From DAOUJI01 sp965237875 (lineage in GTDB: Bacteria; Chloroflexota; Dehalococcoidia; Lucifugimonadales; JAGWBF01): 64,000 nt of DNA. Below are positions 19,061 to 28,276 of this stretch, piece by piece. The number at the start of each line of letters is the position of its first letter. Position 1 is the first letter of the stretch. The notes below the pieces were generated by a model. It was not told where the DNA came from and did not search any database. It worked only from the letters and a program-made list of their open reading frames with translations. The position numbers were made by a program, and so were the translations under genes. The DNA is taken from the NCBI GenBank assembly GCA_965237875.1, contig CBDEGP010000002.1:868001-932000 (forward strand). Reading direction: 5' to 3'.

Positions 19061-19837
19061 ATGGGTGTAGCTGACTGGTTAAAGCCTTCTCCGCTACCAG
19101 CTCCCACGTTCTCATTTGAGGTTACTGACCTCAAAGAGACTCCTGCGGTGCCGTCGTCTCACGAGTTGGCCGATCTATGGGCTGAGAGCTATTGGGGCAA
19201 GGATTATTTGGCCAATATAGCTGACAGATATGGATTCGAGGCAGTTCGCGATAAGTTTCTTCGTTCACATGCCGGGGCGAGGCTTCATGTCAGACGAGGA
19301 GACTCGGGAGAGGCTGTAACTGTAGATTATCTCAAGAATGTGGAAGGTTACCTGGTCCCTGTGATGAAGCTGAGGTACAAAATTGGGACTAACCAGACTT
19401 TGCCAGGCACCGATTGTGTTGCACTCAAGCTGTCGGACGCTGATCTCGCAGAAGTAGTGTTCGTTGAGTCGAAATTGCGTACTTCTTTGGACTTGTCTGT
19501 AGCTGTCGCGGGATCTCACCAGCTAAAGCAAGACGCCGATAGTACAACTCCAGAGATATTGACTTTCATGGCTCGTCAACTGCGAGATGCAAACAATCCG
19601 CTCACAGTTCCGTTCGAGAAGTATTTGTTTCACCGCGATACCGAGTTGGACAAATTCTTGCTCATGCTCCTACATGAGTCGAGCACATGGGACGAGCGTA
19701 TACTAAAGAATCTCGAAGATGAGGAGCTTGATCTCGAACCACTGCAGGTTTACGTTGCAAGAGTCTCAGACCTGAAAGACCTTTCTGATAAGGCTTTTTC
19801 GGCGATGGGTACGGAGGTGATTGAAGATGACAACTAA
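19061..19837 (+). CDS. hamA: HamA-like nuclease subunit of a Hachiman-type system
   Basis: 258 residues. A PD-(D/E)XK-type core is visible: D118 in PGTDCVALKL and E136-S-K138 in VFVESKLR, followed by a helical C-terminus. This matches the DUF1837/HamA pattern of a short nuclease protein encoded just before a superfamily 2 helicase. In known Hachiman systems HamA is a DNA nuclease held and released by HamB. The gene overlaps the next one by 17 bases. It is clearly less GC-rich than the genes to its left, a sign of separate origin. The assignment rests on motif and neighbour, so an unnamed relative of Hachiman is possible. Confidence 0.65.
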   Translation: MGVADWLKPSPLPAPTFSFEVTDLKETPAVPSSHELADLWAESYWGKDYLANIADRYGFEAVRDKFLRSHAGARLHVRRGDSGEAVTVDYLKNVEGYLVPVMKLRYKIGTNQTLPGTDCVALKLSDADLAEVVFVESKLRTSLDLSVAVAGSHQLKQDADSTTPEILTFMARQLRDANNPLTVPFEKYLFHRDTELDKFLLMLLHESSTWDERILKNLEDEELDLEPLQVYVARVSDLKDLSDKAFSAMGTEVIEDDN

Positions 19838-20294
19838 CGATCACGTCGATCTGCATCTCCGTATGGAAGCGGTGTTAACTGATCCTGGGTTCCAAAACGA
19901 ACTCGGTCAGGTGCGCTCGAAGGCAACATTGCGGGCCATAGGCGACTCGGGAACCTCGCCCCGCTGGACCTATGTTGTCAACCGTTTCTCTAGGAACTCC
20001 GCCGCAGCTCTTTACGCGCTTGAGTCCTCTGCTCTTACTAACCCGGACTCCTCTCTGGGGCACGATCAAGAACGTTCCCGCCAGCTTGCTCTTGCATGGG
20101 AAAGCCTGGCCAGACTAGATGAGGGCGTAACAAGGCCGACCGCGCTGATCAACGCGGCCCTGGCATATGAGCTTGCGGGCTATCAAGCCAACGCCGCATA
20201 TCTAGCTAAGGAAATCTTGCCAGAGCCTCACCTCGATTCAAGGGCTGATACACAGTCGCTCGTCGCATCTTTCATACAGCGAAGGCAATTGTAA
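19821..20294 (+). CDS. hamB: N-terminal fragment of HamB-like helicase (frameshifted)
   Basis: 157 residues, mostly alpha-helical (RPTALINAALAYELAGYQAN), with no motif of its own. The frame one position away opens at 20249 and reads without a stop through HTAKAIVTTRLADRVLRVPP into the 930-residue helicase frame, giving a continuous product of about 1,135 residues if one base is restored between 20249 and 20294. I therefore read this as the broken 5' part of hamB. No slippery heptamer for programmed frameshifting is apparent. An independent small gene is the alternative. Confidence 0.6.
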   Translation: MKMTTNDHVDLHLRMEAVLTDPGFQNELGQVRSKATLRAIGDSGTSPRWTYVVNRFSRNSAAALYALESSALTNPDSSLGHDQERSRQLALAWESLARLDEGVTRPTALINAALAYELAGYQANAAYLAKEILPEPHLDSRADTQSLVASFIQRRQL

Positions 20295-20461
20295 CTACAC
20301 GGCTTGCAGACCGTGTCCTACGGGTCCCACCAGACTCTAGGCAGACTTTAGATGCACTGTCACTTGAACTGGGTGAAGTAGTTCTTTCCGACGGCTTATC
20401 TAAAGCATGTCGTTTTTTCCTGAGTGGAGATCAGGCGGCATACCAGGAGTCTGTTGAACTG

Positions 20462-23254
20462 TTGCGTGAGGCTACTGCAATATTTGATGGGATCGGAGCA
20501 CCGCTACAAGCCAACGTTGCATACGGAATTCGATCAGTACTTCCGCTGATGATGCGCAGAAGCACCTGGGTACAGCTTGCACAATATACGAAAGGGTCCG
20601 AAGTATGGAAGCGCTACCTGACCTTGCTTGCAAGGCCGCTCTCCCGTGGCGTTACTGAACTATGGCCATCCCAGATAAAGGTGCTTGAATCTGACCTGTT
20701 AGGCTCTGATGACAGTGCCGTCGTCCGTCTTCCTACTAGTGGTGGTAAGACTCGCATCGCGGAGATGGCCATTATTGACACCTTTCAACGGCACCCTGGA
20801 GCCAAGTGCGTGTTTGTTGCTCCTTATCGTGCCCTAGCATCGGAAGTAGAAAGGACCCTAGGCTCAGTGTTGAATGACCTAGGTTATCGAGTGTCATCCG
20901 TCATCGGTTCCTATGAATCAGATGAGTTTGAAGACTTTCTTCTGCGAACAGCAGACTTGCTTATAGTAACTCCTGAAAAGCTGGATCTAGTTCTACGCCT
21001 TCGTCCTGAAATATCTGAGCAGTTCAGACTGGTCGTTCTGGATGAAATCCACATGATGGATGATGCACAGCGCGGCATCAAGTTCGAGCTTTTGTTAACC
21101 CGAATGAAACATCGAATCCCAACGTGCCGCTTCCTAGTTATGTCTGCCGTCATTTCAGATTCGACATTGCAAGGCTTTGCTGCGTGGCTTGCGGGTTCTT
21201 CTGAGAAATCCATAACGTCAGATTGGCGACCAACAATTCAACGACGGGCAAGATTTGAATGGCAGGGTACTACAGGCGTTATTAGATTCGACCGCGATCC
21301 GGAGATTCCTGATCTGAACACTTTCGTCCCCGGAATCTTGCAGCGACGTGAATACTCCTTCGTAAATCCTGATACTCAACGCAACAACACCCGACACTAT
21401 CCGAAGACAGAGAAAGGTGACACCGCAGCCGAGCTAGCATATACATTTTCAGAGCAAGGCCCTGTACTGGTGTTTTGCACGCAGCCAAACTGGGTTGAGA
21501 GTGTATGTAAGGCGATAATCAATAAGTCAATCCACTACAGACGGCTTGTAGGGCAATCAGTTCATCCCCACTTTGTAAGTGCAGTGCAGACCAGGTCCCT
21601 TGAACTTGCAAGGGAGTGGTTGGGAGAAGAACACATCATAACTCAAGCCCTGTCAAATGGAGTGGCTCCTCATCATGGGCGAATTCCTAACGTCGTTCGA
21701 GAGGCGATTGAGGTCGATTGTCGCGCTGGCCGTTACAGAGTTGTTGTCGCAACCAATACTCTAGCACAAGGAGTTAATTTGCCTGTTAGAACCGTGATTG
21801 TCCACAGTACCTGGCGCGCAGATGAAGAGGGGCAACGCTCACCGATTCCCGTCCGTGACTACTGGAATATAGCTGGACGAGCTGGGCGCGCTGGTATGGA
21901 AACTGAGGGTCTGATAGTCCACATCACCCTCAATCGCCAGGACATGCGGGATTTCAACCACTATAGCGATGTAGCTAATCTGGAGCCCGTCTCTGGCGCA
22001 CTGTTTCAGCTTCTACAGCAGCTGGTTGCATCTCATATCTCCTCTGAGTCTATTGAGAATGCCGCGGCAACTTTGGACCCGGAGATATTAGCTATTGCGG
22101 TGGAGGAGGGAGTCGAGACTGCCAGTTCAGATAAGTGGGCCGCCAGCTTGTCAGAAACCTATGTGGCATGGCAGGCTCGTGCCGATAACATGGACATTGA
22201 ACCGCTAGTCAGATCTGCTCAGTTGGCCGCCGAGAATGTGTTTGGTCTTGCGCCTGACCCATCGCGGCGGCGATTGTACGCTCAAACTGGGTTGAGTAGT
22301 CACTCTTGTGACGCTGTGAGTCAATTCGTGGATGCGCACGAAGACGAATTGCGAAATCTAATCCTGAATGCCAACTACGACGACCTAGAATCATTGAATC
22401 GTCTGGTAATCGATTCAAGCCTTCACTTACCCGAAGCACAGACCACTACCGGATTCGGTGGAGATGTAGATGTTTTGCTTGGTCTGTGGGTGGAAGGAAA
22501 CTCCATCGCTGACATCGCCACGCGTATGATGAACGCAGACGATTCAACGGAGCAGTTGTCTCGTTATATTGAAGAATTGTTCGGATACCGACTACCTTGG
22601 ATCATCTCGGCCCTACTCCGAATTGCCAAGGAATCAATGGGAATCCAAGATCACGAGATTTCGGAGTACATTCGATGCTACCCATCAATGGTGAAATATG
22701 GGCTTCCTGACCCAGTAGCTTCGTGGGCGATGTCGGCGGGAATTGCTACACGAAATGTTGCACGCGGCCTCGCAGAGGCTTTTGAACAACGCTTTTCACA
22801 GATCTATTCCCATGAAGACTTTGCTGCGTGGTTGTCAGATTTATCAGATGACTCACTACGTCACGACTACGGCGTTACTGGGTATGTGCTTGATGACCTC
22901 CGATACAAGCTTGGAAGAACCATAGTCAATCCACTCCTTAAGCCGATTAGACCCCTGCATGTAATTCTCCCCATTCAGAGGGACGTGGTCGGAGTATCGT
23001 ACGAAAATCGCAGGATTGCTGCACAGCGTGTTAAGCCAGGTGACAGACTTGAACTCCAAAGGGATTACGAGAGCCCTGTAGATCCGAATGCAGTCGCTGT
23101 TGTTCATGAATTTGGACAGATAGGCTTTCTCCCTAGAGATCTTGCTCAACGCCTTGCGCCTGAAATCGACGCAGGCAACAGGTTCTTGGCGGAGGCACTG
23201 AATACGACGGAAGGTGTCGTGCCCGTTGTGTCTGCTAGGCTTAGCATCGGATGA
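20462..23254 (+). CDS. hamB: HamB-like superfamily 2 helicase with C-terminal HIRAN domain
   Basis: 930 residues from a TTG at 20462, although the open frame extends back to 20249 and natural sequence precedes this TTG. Helicase motifs: a Q-like motif ELWPSQ (67-72), Walker A PTSGGKT (91-97), DEIH (194-197) and motif VI in YWNIAGRAGRAGM (near 475). This is the Ski2-like type found in HamB. The last 95 residues (VVGVSYENRRIAAQRVKPGD through IGFLPRDLAQRLAPEIDAG) match a HIRAN domain, which in other proteins binds free DNA ends or stalled forks. With the upstream HamA-like nuclease it forms a Hachiman-type pair. The 5' part is separated by a frameshift. Confidence 0.75.
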   Translation: MREATAIFDGIGAPLQANVAYGIRSVLPLMMRRSTWVQLAQYTKGSEVWKRYLTLLARPLSRGVTELWPSQIKVLESDLLGSDDSAVVRLPTSGGKTRIAEMAIIDTFQRHPGAKCVFVAPYRALASEVERTLGSVLNDLGYRVSSVIGSYESDEFEDFLLRTADLLIVTPEKLDLVLRLRPEISEQFRLVVLDEIHMMDDAQRGIKFELLLTRMKHRIPTCRFLVMSAVISDSTLQGFAAWLAGSSEKSITSDWRPTIQRRARFEWQGTTGVIRFDRDPEIPDLNTFVPGILQRREYSFVNPDTQRNNTRHYPKTEKGDTAAELAYTFSEQGPVLVFCTQPNWVESVCKAIINKSIHYRRLVGQSVHPHFVSAVQTRSLELAREWLGEEHIITQALSNGVAPHHGRIPNVVREAIEVDCRAGRYRVVVATNTLAQGVNLPVRTVIVHSTWRADEEGQRSPIPVRDYWNIAGRAGRAGMETEGLIVHITLNRQDMRDFNHYSDVANLEPVSGALFQLLQQLVASHISSESIENAAATLDPEILAIAVEEGVETASSDKWAASLSETYVAWQARADNMDIEPLVRSAQLAAENVFGLAPDPSRRRLYAQTGLSSHSCDAVSQFVDAHEDELRNLILNANYDDLESLNRLVIDSSLHLPEAQTTTGFGGDVDVLLGLWVEGNSIADIATRMMNADDSTEQLSRYIEELFGYRLPWIISALLRIAKESMGIQDHEISEYIRCYPSMVKYGLPDPVASWAMSAGIATRNVARGLAEAFEQRFSQIYSHEDFAAWLSDLSDDSLRHDYGVTGYVLDDLRYKLGRTIVNPLLKPIRPLHVILPIQRDVVGVSYENRRIAAQRVKPGDRLELQRDYESPVDPNAVAVVHEFGQIGFLPRDLAQRLAPEIDAGNRFLAEALNTTEGVVPVVSARLSIG

Positions 23255-23427
23255 TCTGTCCATGTGCATGCGCTGGGAGAAGGGACGCACGCGTCCGTTC
23301 TCAGGAATCTGGAACGGCGGTTGCACTGTAGGAAATGTCGATGATCTGGACTAACCGGTGAGTTCCTGTTTCTGCGAGCTAGTCCACAGTCGTGCATAAC
23401 TGCCCCAATGCGCGCTTGATCCAGACG
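23255..23427. other. Short gap between convergent hamB and recombinase genes
   Basis: 173 bases with no gene and no clear terminator. Because it lies at the end of a large serine recombinase gene it is a plausible place for one attachment half-site, but I found no matching core sequence near the second recombinase. Confidence 0.3.
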
Positions 23428-25059
23428 CTACAATTGAAGCTCCCAGCGAAAAGTTCGCAGTTCAGTACGCTCCGGCCCACCAAACTTGACGGTAGACAGA
23501 ACCGAGCCGTTCAGCGCCATCTCCTCGGCATCTCTCCCCGGTATGGGGCTGTCGTCGGGCATCGGAATCGTGTAGCGCACCACGGCGTTGTCGGGCATGA
23601 CGACGATCTCCTTCACGAAGCTCTCGATGAAGGCCCTGCGCTCGGTCAGCTCGCTCTCGTTCAGGAACATGCTCAGGTCCAGGGCGTAGGCCGTGATGGT
23701 CTCCACGTCGTCCAGAACCTCTCTGCGCTGGGAGAGCAACGTCCTCGCCTCCTCCGCCGTGGCCTCAAGCCTCTCCTGCCGCTCCCTGTGGTCTCTGATG
23801 CGGGGCTTGAAGTCGTCGATGTCCAGGTCGGTGGTCTCTGCCAGGTCGTAGAGCCGTCCCAACCTGCGCTTCACGTCCACGAGCTCCGCCTCGACGGTCT
23901 CCAGCTTCTGCCGCTGCTCCTTTGCGATCCCGTCCATCTCCTCATCCACCAGCTTCACGAGCTCGCGGATGTTGGACTCGGTGAGCACGTTCTCCCGAAT
24001 CTTCCCCACCACCTTCTCCTCGAAGCGCCGGGCGTTGAGCCTGGGGGCGTCGCAGGCCCCGCTGCCTCGCTTCATCACCGACTGGCAGACGTAGTAGGCG
24101 AACTTCCCGCTCTTGGCGTCCTGGCCGGAGAGAGCGCGGTTGCACGCCTTGCACCTGACCAGCCCGCTGAGAAGGTAGGAGCTTCCCACCCTGCGGGGGT
24201 GGCTCCTCTTGGGAGCGCGGGAGCGCAGCTTCCGGTTCACCCGGCGGAACTGGGACTTGGAGATGATGGCGGGGAACGCCTTCTCCACCCGCACAGGCTC
24301 GGCCTTATCCTTGGCGTCGATGCCCCAGACCAGGGTTCCCGTGTAGGTCTCGTTTCTGAGGATGATGTGGACGCCGTTCTTGGACCAGAGCCTGCCTGTG
24401 GGGTTGGCGATGCCCTCGTCGTTGAGGGTCCGGGTGATGTCCAGGATGCCCCTGCCGGACTCGGCCATGCCGAAGATGCGCTTCACCACGGGAGCGGTGG
24501 CGGGATCGGGTTCGAGGGTGGGACGCTTCTTGGCTCCGTCCTGCACCATCAACTTGCGGTAGCCGTACGGCACCCTGCTGGCGACCCAGAAGCCTCTGGA
24601 TGCAGCCTCCCGCATCCCCCGGACGACTTCCTGCGCCAAATTCTCGCTGTAGAACTCGTCCACGCTCTCGATGATGGCCTCCATCAGCTTGCCCGTTGGG
24701 GAGTCGTCGGCGTGCTCGGTGATGGAGACGACGCGGATTCCCCTGCGCCTCAACATGGACTTGAAGGCGACGGCGTGCTCCCGCTTCCGGGTGAACCGGG
24801 AGAACTTCCAGACCAGAATCTCCTTGAATGGGGCCTCTGGCTTGCTGGCCTCGTCCAGCATCCTCTGGAACTGGGGCCGGTCGGCGATTCTCCCGCTCTC
24901 GGCCTCGTCCACGTACTCGCGGGCGACCTGGTAGCCGTTCTTCTCGGCGTAGTCCCTGAGCGCCCGCATCTGGGCGGCCACGGACAGGTCAACGTCCTGG
25001 CGGTCGCTGGACACCCTGGCATACAGGGCCGCCGGTATCAGATCGAGTCGGTCGTTCAT
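23428..25059 (-). CDS. Large serine recombinase, copy 1
   Basis: 543 residues from the ATG at 25057-25059, which overlaps the upstream stop by one base (TGATG) and follows a GAGGAG site; a longer open frame exists but runs through the regulator gene. Order: resolvase catalytic domain (ALYARVSSDRQ, likely nucleophile S17), recombinase domain (about 165-270), zinc ribbon (C-x2-C in LVRCKACNRAL, then a second cysteine pair VCQ...GACDAP), coiled coil (about 375-450), C-terminal cap. Such enzymes integrate and excise mobile elements at att sites. It is closely related to the 41987-43633 gene and paired with the same type of small regulator. Confidence 0.9.
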   Translation of the reverse strand: MNDRLDLIPAALYARVSSDRQDVDLSVAAQMRALRDYAEKNGYQVAREYVDEAESGRIADRPQFQRMLDEASKPEAPFKEILVWKFSRFTRKREHAVAFKSMLRRRGIRVVSITEHADDSPTGKLMEAIIESVDEFYSENLAQEVVRGMREAASRGFWVASRVPYGYRKLMVQDGAKKRPTLEPDPATAPVVKRIFGMAESGRGILDITRTLNDEGIANPTGRLWSKNGVHIILRNETYTGTLVWGIDAKDKAEPVRVEKAFPAIISKSQFRRVNRKLRSRAPKRSHPRRVGSSYLLSGLVRCKACNRALSGQDAKSGKFAYYVCQSVMKRGSGACDAPRLNARRFEEKVVGKIRENVLTESNIRELVKLVDEEMDGIAKEQRQKLETVEAELVDVKRRLGRLYDLAETTDLDIDDFKPRIRDHRERQERLEATAEEARTLLSQRREVLDDVETITAYALDLSMFLNESELTERRAFIESFVKEIVVMPDNAVVRYTIPMPDDSPIPGRDAEEMALNGSVLSTVKFGGPERTELRTFRWELQL

Positions 25060-25280
25060 CAGTCTCTCCTCCTCGTGTCTTCCTGTTCGTTCTGGCGGGA
25101 GCGCAGCCGTTCCAGCCGCTCCCGTCTGCGCCACTCCCGTTCCTCCATGAACAGGCGTATACCCTGCCGGAGCAGCTCGCTCACGGAGAGGTCGTCCTCC
25201 TTCATCACCTGCCGCACCTGCGCCTCCATCTCCGGCGGCAGGGAGAAGGTGATGGTCTTGGATCGTCTGGGGGTGGTCAC
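25059..25280 (-). CDS. Ribbon-helix-helix regulator, copy 1
   Basis: 73 residues. KTITFSLPPEMEAQVRQVMK is the beta strand and first helix of a CopG-like ribbon-helix-helix fold and SVSELLRQGIRLFMEEREW the second helix; an Arg/Glu-rich tail follows. It probably dimerises and binds the palindrome at 25302-25324 to control itself and the coupled recombinase. The first 62 residues are identical to those of the copy at 43626-43856. Confidence 0.85.
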   Translation of the reverse strand: MTTPRRSKTITFSLPPEMEAQVRQVMKEDDLSVSELLRQGIRLFMEEREWRRRERLERLRSRQNEQEDTRRRD

Positions 25281-25301
25281 TCTCTTTTTGCCTCCATCTG
25301 T

Positions 25302-25324
25302 AGTATATTGTCTTACTATACACT
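25302..25324 (-). promoter_or_regulatory. Imperfect palindromic operator of the RHH/recombinase operon, copy 1
   Basis: AGTATATTGTCTTACTATAC plus ACT reads nearly the same on both strands and lies 22 bases before the regulator start. A related sequence sits at the same place before copy 2. The AT-rich centre could also serve as the -10 region, so binding here would block transcription. Confidence 0.5.
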
Positions 25325-25666
25325 ACGACGACACCAGCCCGCAACCCCTTCCGAGGCGGAGCCAGGCGCTGCAACAATTGTCACGTTTCGACCTGTTGGG
25401 GGCTGACAAGGTAAGTAGAGGAATGCCCTTTTGTCCCCCTATAGGAAGTCGTGGAGACGGACTGGGGCCGGTGGTGGAACATGCTTCTGTGACCAGCAGA
25501 GGCCGGGTCATCGAGGTCCTGGGTGAGGCTGGTGTGGCTACGGGCCGAAGCTGAAGTGCAATGGAGAAGTGGGGTGAACGGGACATCCCCTGACGTATCA
25601 GTTCTGCACCAAATTGCAATCGGGAGGGCACAAGGTGCATGAAGGGCGGACAACTCCTCCAAAATG

Positions 25667-25688
25667 GTCCCAGCAGCCATGCTGGGAC
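25667..25688 (-). terminator. Hairpin after the Replic_Relax gene
   Basis: GTCCCAGCA and TGCTGGGAC pair perfectly (9 bp, 4-base loop). On the minus strand it lies 36 bases beyond the stop at 25724 and is followed by CATTTTGG, a weak U-tract. Nothing else recognisable is in the 25325-25723 gap. Confidence 0.45.
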
Positions 25689-25723
25689 AGCCCCTACAGG
25701 AAGTGACCGGAACGGCGTGGTGG

Positions 25724-27745
25724 TCATTCTGTCACCTGATGCATCAAGGACAGCGGCCTCCTGTCGAGGGAGTGCGGCGGCGGAAGAATCCATGCGTCCC
25801 CCAGGATGCCCCGTTTCGCAAGGGTCTTTGCGTTGGAGGTGATGATGGGTACTCCCTTCACCGTGTCGGCGACGTCGAGGAAGGCTTTCTCGCTGTCGGA
25901 GGACTCGAAGACGAAGAGTACCCGGGGCAGACGCCCCTCGTGGTCTCGCTCAGCCCATCCGCTGTCGAAGTACCGGCGATAGGACTTCAGGCGGGAGCGG
26001 GCACGCTTCGGCGTCGTGGCCCTCCGCTCGAACTCCAGCAGGTACGGACGGCACCGGCCCAGGTACTCCAGGGTGAAAGAGGCGTCGGGATGAATGACGT
26101 AGGTGGTCCAGTCGTAGCGGTAGCCGATGCTGGAGCGGGAGGTGGGCAGCAGGTCGAACAGATCGTGGTCCGGGGAGCGGGAGACCTCGGTGGACAGGGC
26201 GGCGGCGAAGCCGATGACGCCGGCGTGATGCCGCAGCTGGGAGGCGACGGCGCGCACCGCAGTCCCTGCGTAAACGCCGGGGTTCAGGTACAGAGGCTCG
26301 GCGCTCCACCGGTCGAGAGTGAGCCCGACGGCGGCCCGGTCCCTGCGGGCCAGATACGTCAATCCCTCGTCCGTGAGCGCGTGCAAAGGGCCGTCCGCTC
26401 TCACCAGACTGTGCTGGCTCAGGGAACGGAGCACCTGGTTGACGCGTCGCAGGGTGACGCCGCCCATCAGTCCCGCCAGCTGCTCTCGGGTGCACAGGGG
26501 CCAGGCGGCCAGCAGGTCGAGGGCGTCTTTGTCGGTGCGGGACAGCCGCGCCGAGAGGGTCGAGGTGAGTTGCTGGGAAGGCTCCGGCATGGCGGCCTGC
26601 ACGCCGGAGGAGTACAGGGCGCTGGGCTTCGCCTTGGGGCTGTCTCGGAGGAAAGAGTGGGACGAGTCCAGCAGGCGCTCCGCCAAGGCCAGGATGCCCG
26701 CCAGGGATGCGTCGGCGTCGATGCGCACGGGCGGATCGACGCCCAGGCCGCTCCCGCACTGCTGCCAGACGACTCCCGTGTGGTCTCCGGCCAGAAGCTC
26801 CCCTTCCGTCACCACGAAGGTCCTGCGGTGCTCCGAAGGGTCGCCCAATGAGCGGATGGCCCTGCGGGTAGCCTGGTCTGCGTGGGTCAAGACGAGGGTG
26901 ACGAAGGGCCTGTCGCTGCTGTCCATCCGCTCCATGCTCCTGAGGCGGTAGCGGAGGTTGGACGTGGGCAGCGCCGGCCCCTGGCGCAGCAGGCCGATGG
27001 AGCGGCCTCCGGACAGGGTGAGCAGCATGTCGTAGGGGCCGTGGCGGTAGTGGTCCACTCGCACCGGGTCGCCGTGCGGATCGGCGTCGGCGACCATGGC
27101 GACGACGCGGTGGAGTACGGCGATGGCGTCCAGCCGCTCGGCTAGCAGCCGGAACCACTGCTTCGACACCGGGTAGGCCCGCAGCATGTGTGATTCGCCC
27201 TTGGTGGCTGCGCCTGCTGCGGTCACGCCCTGCTCCGTGGGGAAGTACCGGCGCTGCGGCCGAGTCCCCAACGCGCTCAGGTGGTGCGGCACGGAGTCCA
27301 CCAGCCCCCGCTCGGTCAGCTTCTTCAACCGGTCTCTGAGCGTGGAGGCAGGGACGCGGCCGAAGCGCGACAGCTCCTCCACTGTGGCTAGGGGCGCGGC
27401 GCAGAGCAGTAGAAGCGCCTCCTCGAGACCCTGGCGCAGGGAACGCAGCGCAGGGTCCGGCCGTAGGCCCTCCAGGTCGATGATGATCTCCAGGGTGGCC
27501 GCTTCAATCGCCCGCACGCTCTTGCCAACGGCGCTCAGGACGGCGGAGGGCACGGCGCGCCCCATGTGGCCCCGTTTGAGGAATCGCCAGAGGGTATGAC
27601 GGGACACGCCGAGGACCTCGGCTGCCTTGCGCCGGCCATGCAGCCAGACATGGGCGCGCACGTAGTCCCGGACCGCTCTCTCAAGGCGCGGTCTGGCCTG
27701 TGTCGTACCGTTCAACGGTCGTGTTCTTGGCTCCGCTACTATCAA
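25724..27745 (-). CDS. Replication-relaxation (Replic_Relax) family protein, copy 1
   Basis: 673 residues. An N-terminal Fis-like HTH (HGRRKAAEVLGVSRHTLWRF, about 36-55) is followed by a winged-helix segment (ELSRFGRVPASTLRDRLKKL) and, near 385-460, a second HTH (DLLAAWPLCTREQLAGLMGG). The C-terminal part has a PD-(D/E)XK-like look (FTLEYLGRCRPYLLEFERRA). It shares this build with the 49463-51139 gene of the conjugation operon. Family members are linked to plasmid or element mobilisation, with the biochemical role unclear. It stands alone, not in an operon. Confidence 0.65.
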   Translation of the reverse strand: MIVAEPRTRPLNGTTQARPRLERAVRDYVRAHVWLHGRRKAAEVLGVSRHTLWRFLKRGHMGRAVPSAVLSAVGKSVRAIEAATLEIIIDLEGLRPDPALRSLRQGLEEALLLLCAAPLATVEELSRFGRVPASTLRDRLKKLTERGLVDSVPHHLSALGTRPQRRYFPTEQGVTAAGAATKGESHMLRAYPVSKQWFRLLAERLDAIAVLHRVVAMVADADPHGDPVRVDHYRHGPYDMLLTLSGGRSIGLLRQGPALPTSNLRYRLRSMERMDSSDRPFVTLVLTHADQATRRAIRSLGDPSEHRRTFVVTEGELLAGDHTGVVWQQCGSGLGVDPPVRIDADASLAGILALAERLLDSSHSFLRDSPKAKPSALYSSGVQAAMPEPSQQLTSTLSARLSRTDKDALDLLAAWPLCTREQLAGLMGGVTLRRVNQVLRSLSQHSLVRADGPLHALTDEGLTYLARRDRAAVGLTLDRWSAEPLYLNPGVYAGTAVRAVASQLRHHAGVIGFAAALSTEVSRSPDHDLFDLLPTSRSSIGYRYDWTTYVIHPDASFTLEYLGRCRPYLLEFERRATTPKRARSRLKSYRRYFDSGWAERDHEGRLPRVLFVFESSDSEKAFLDVADTVKGVPIITSNAKTLAKRGILGDAWILPPPHSLDRRPLSLMHQVTE

Positions 27746-27877
27746 TCGACTGCTCCAGTCGGCAATGGCTCAACATCCCATTTTGAACGGGAAACTCGTC
27801 CAAGGTAAGGCCTTGCAAACCCTTGTATTGGGTGCAGTTTTGTGGTAGGGCGAAGGGGTTAGGTAGTCGCCTTAGCT

Positions 27878-28006
27878 TTGGCCCCTCAGCGGGAACTCTA
27901 TGAAGGCCTGAAGAGACGCGTGGAGACTTGGGGCAAAGCCCGAAGTGCCCTTGAAGAGGTACGGGCAGCCGTCGCGGGAGAAGTCAAGGCTCTGTGGGAG
28001 GAGTAG
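27878..28006 (+). pseudogene. Short coding remnant in the 27746-28276 gap
   Basis: A 42-codon stretch from a TTG, with amphipathic helical content (ELYEGLKRRVETWGKARSAL, then EVRAAVAGEVKALWEE*). It has no ribosome site and resembles the C-terminal coiled tail of a larger protein, so it may be a relic left by recombination upstream of hsdM. The rest of the 531-base gap holds nothing I recognise. Confidence 0.35.
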
Positions 28007-28276
28007 GCCAAGTGATGCGGTTGGAAGCGGGAAGAGACGCTCAGGACGAGTCTCAAGAGAAATCCCTGGCCAGCGCAGGCAGTGTTCCAGGGCCGAAGCA
28101 AAGTGACCGCACGTTGACGGGTCCCCAATTCTCTATTACGCTTCTCCCAAACTTGTATTGCTGTTGCAAAAGACGAGGCAAAGTACATTCAGAGGGCGAG
28201 GCGGCACTGCAAGGGGGTTTAGCGAGGTAGTCAGTATGTTTCGCGTGCTTGGAAGAGATGCAAGCGTTGTGATGCC

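Noticed and set aside
20249..20294. Programmed frameshift in hamB
   Set aside because: No slippery heptamer or evident downstream pseudoknot; mutation or sequence error is simpler.
23392..25554. 720-residue plus-strand frame opposite recombinase copy 1
   Set aside because: It is the antisense of a clear serine recombinase plus its regulator.
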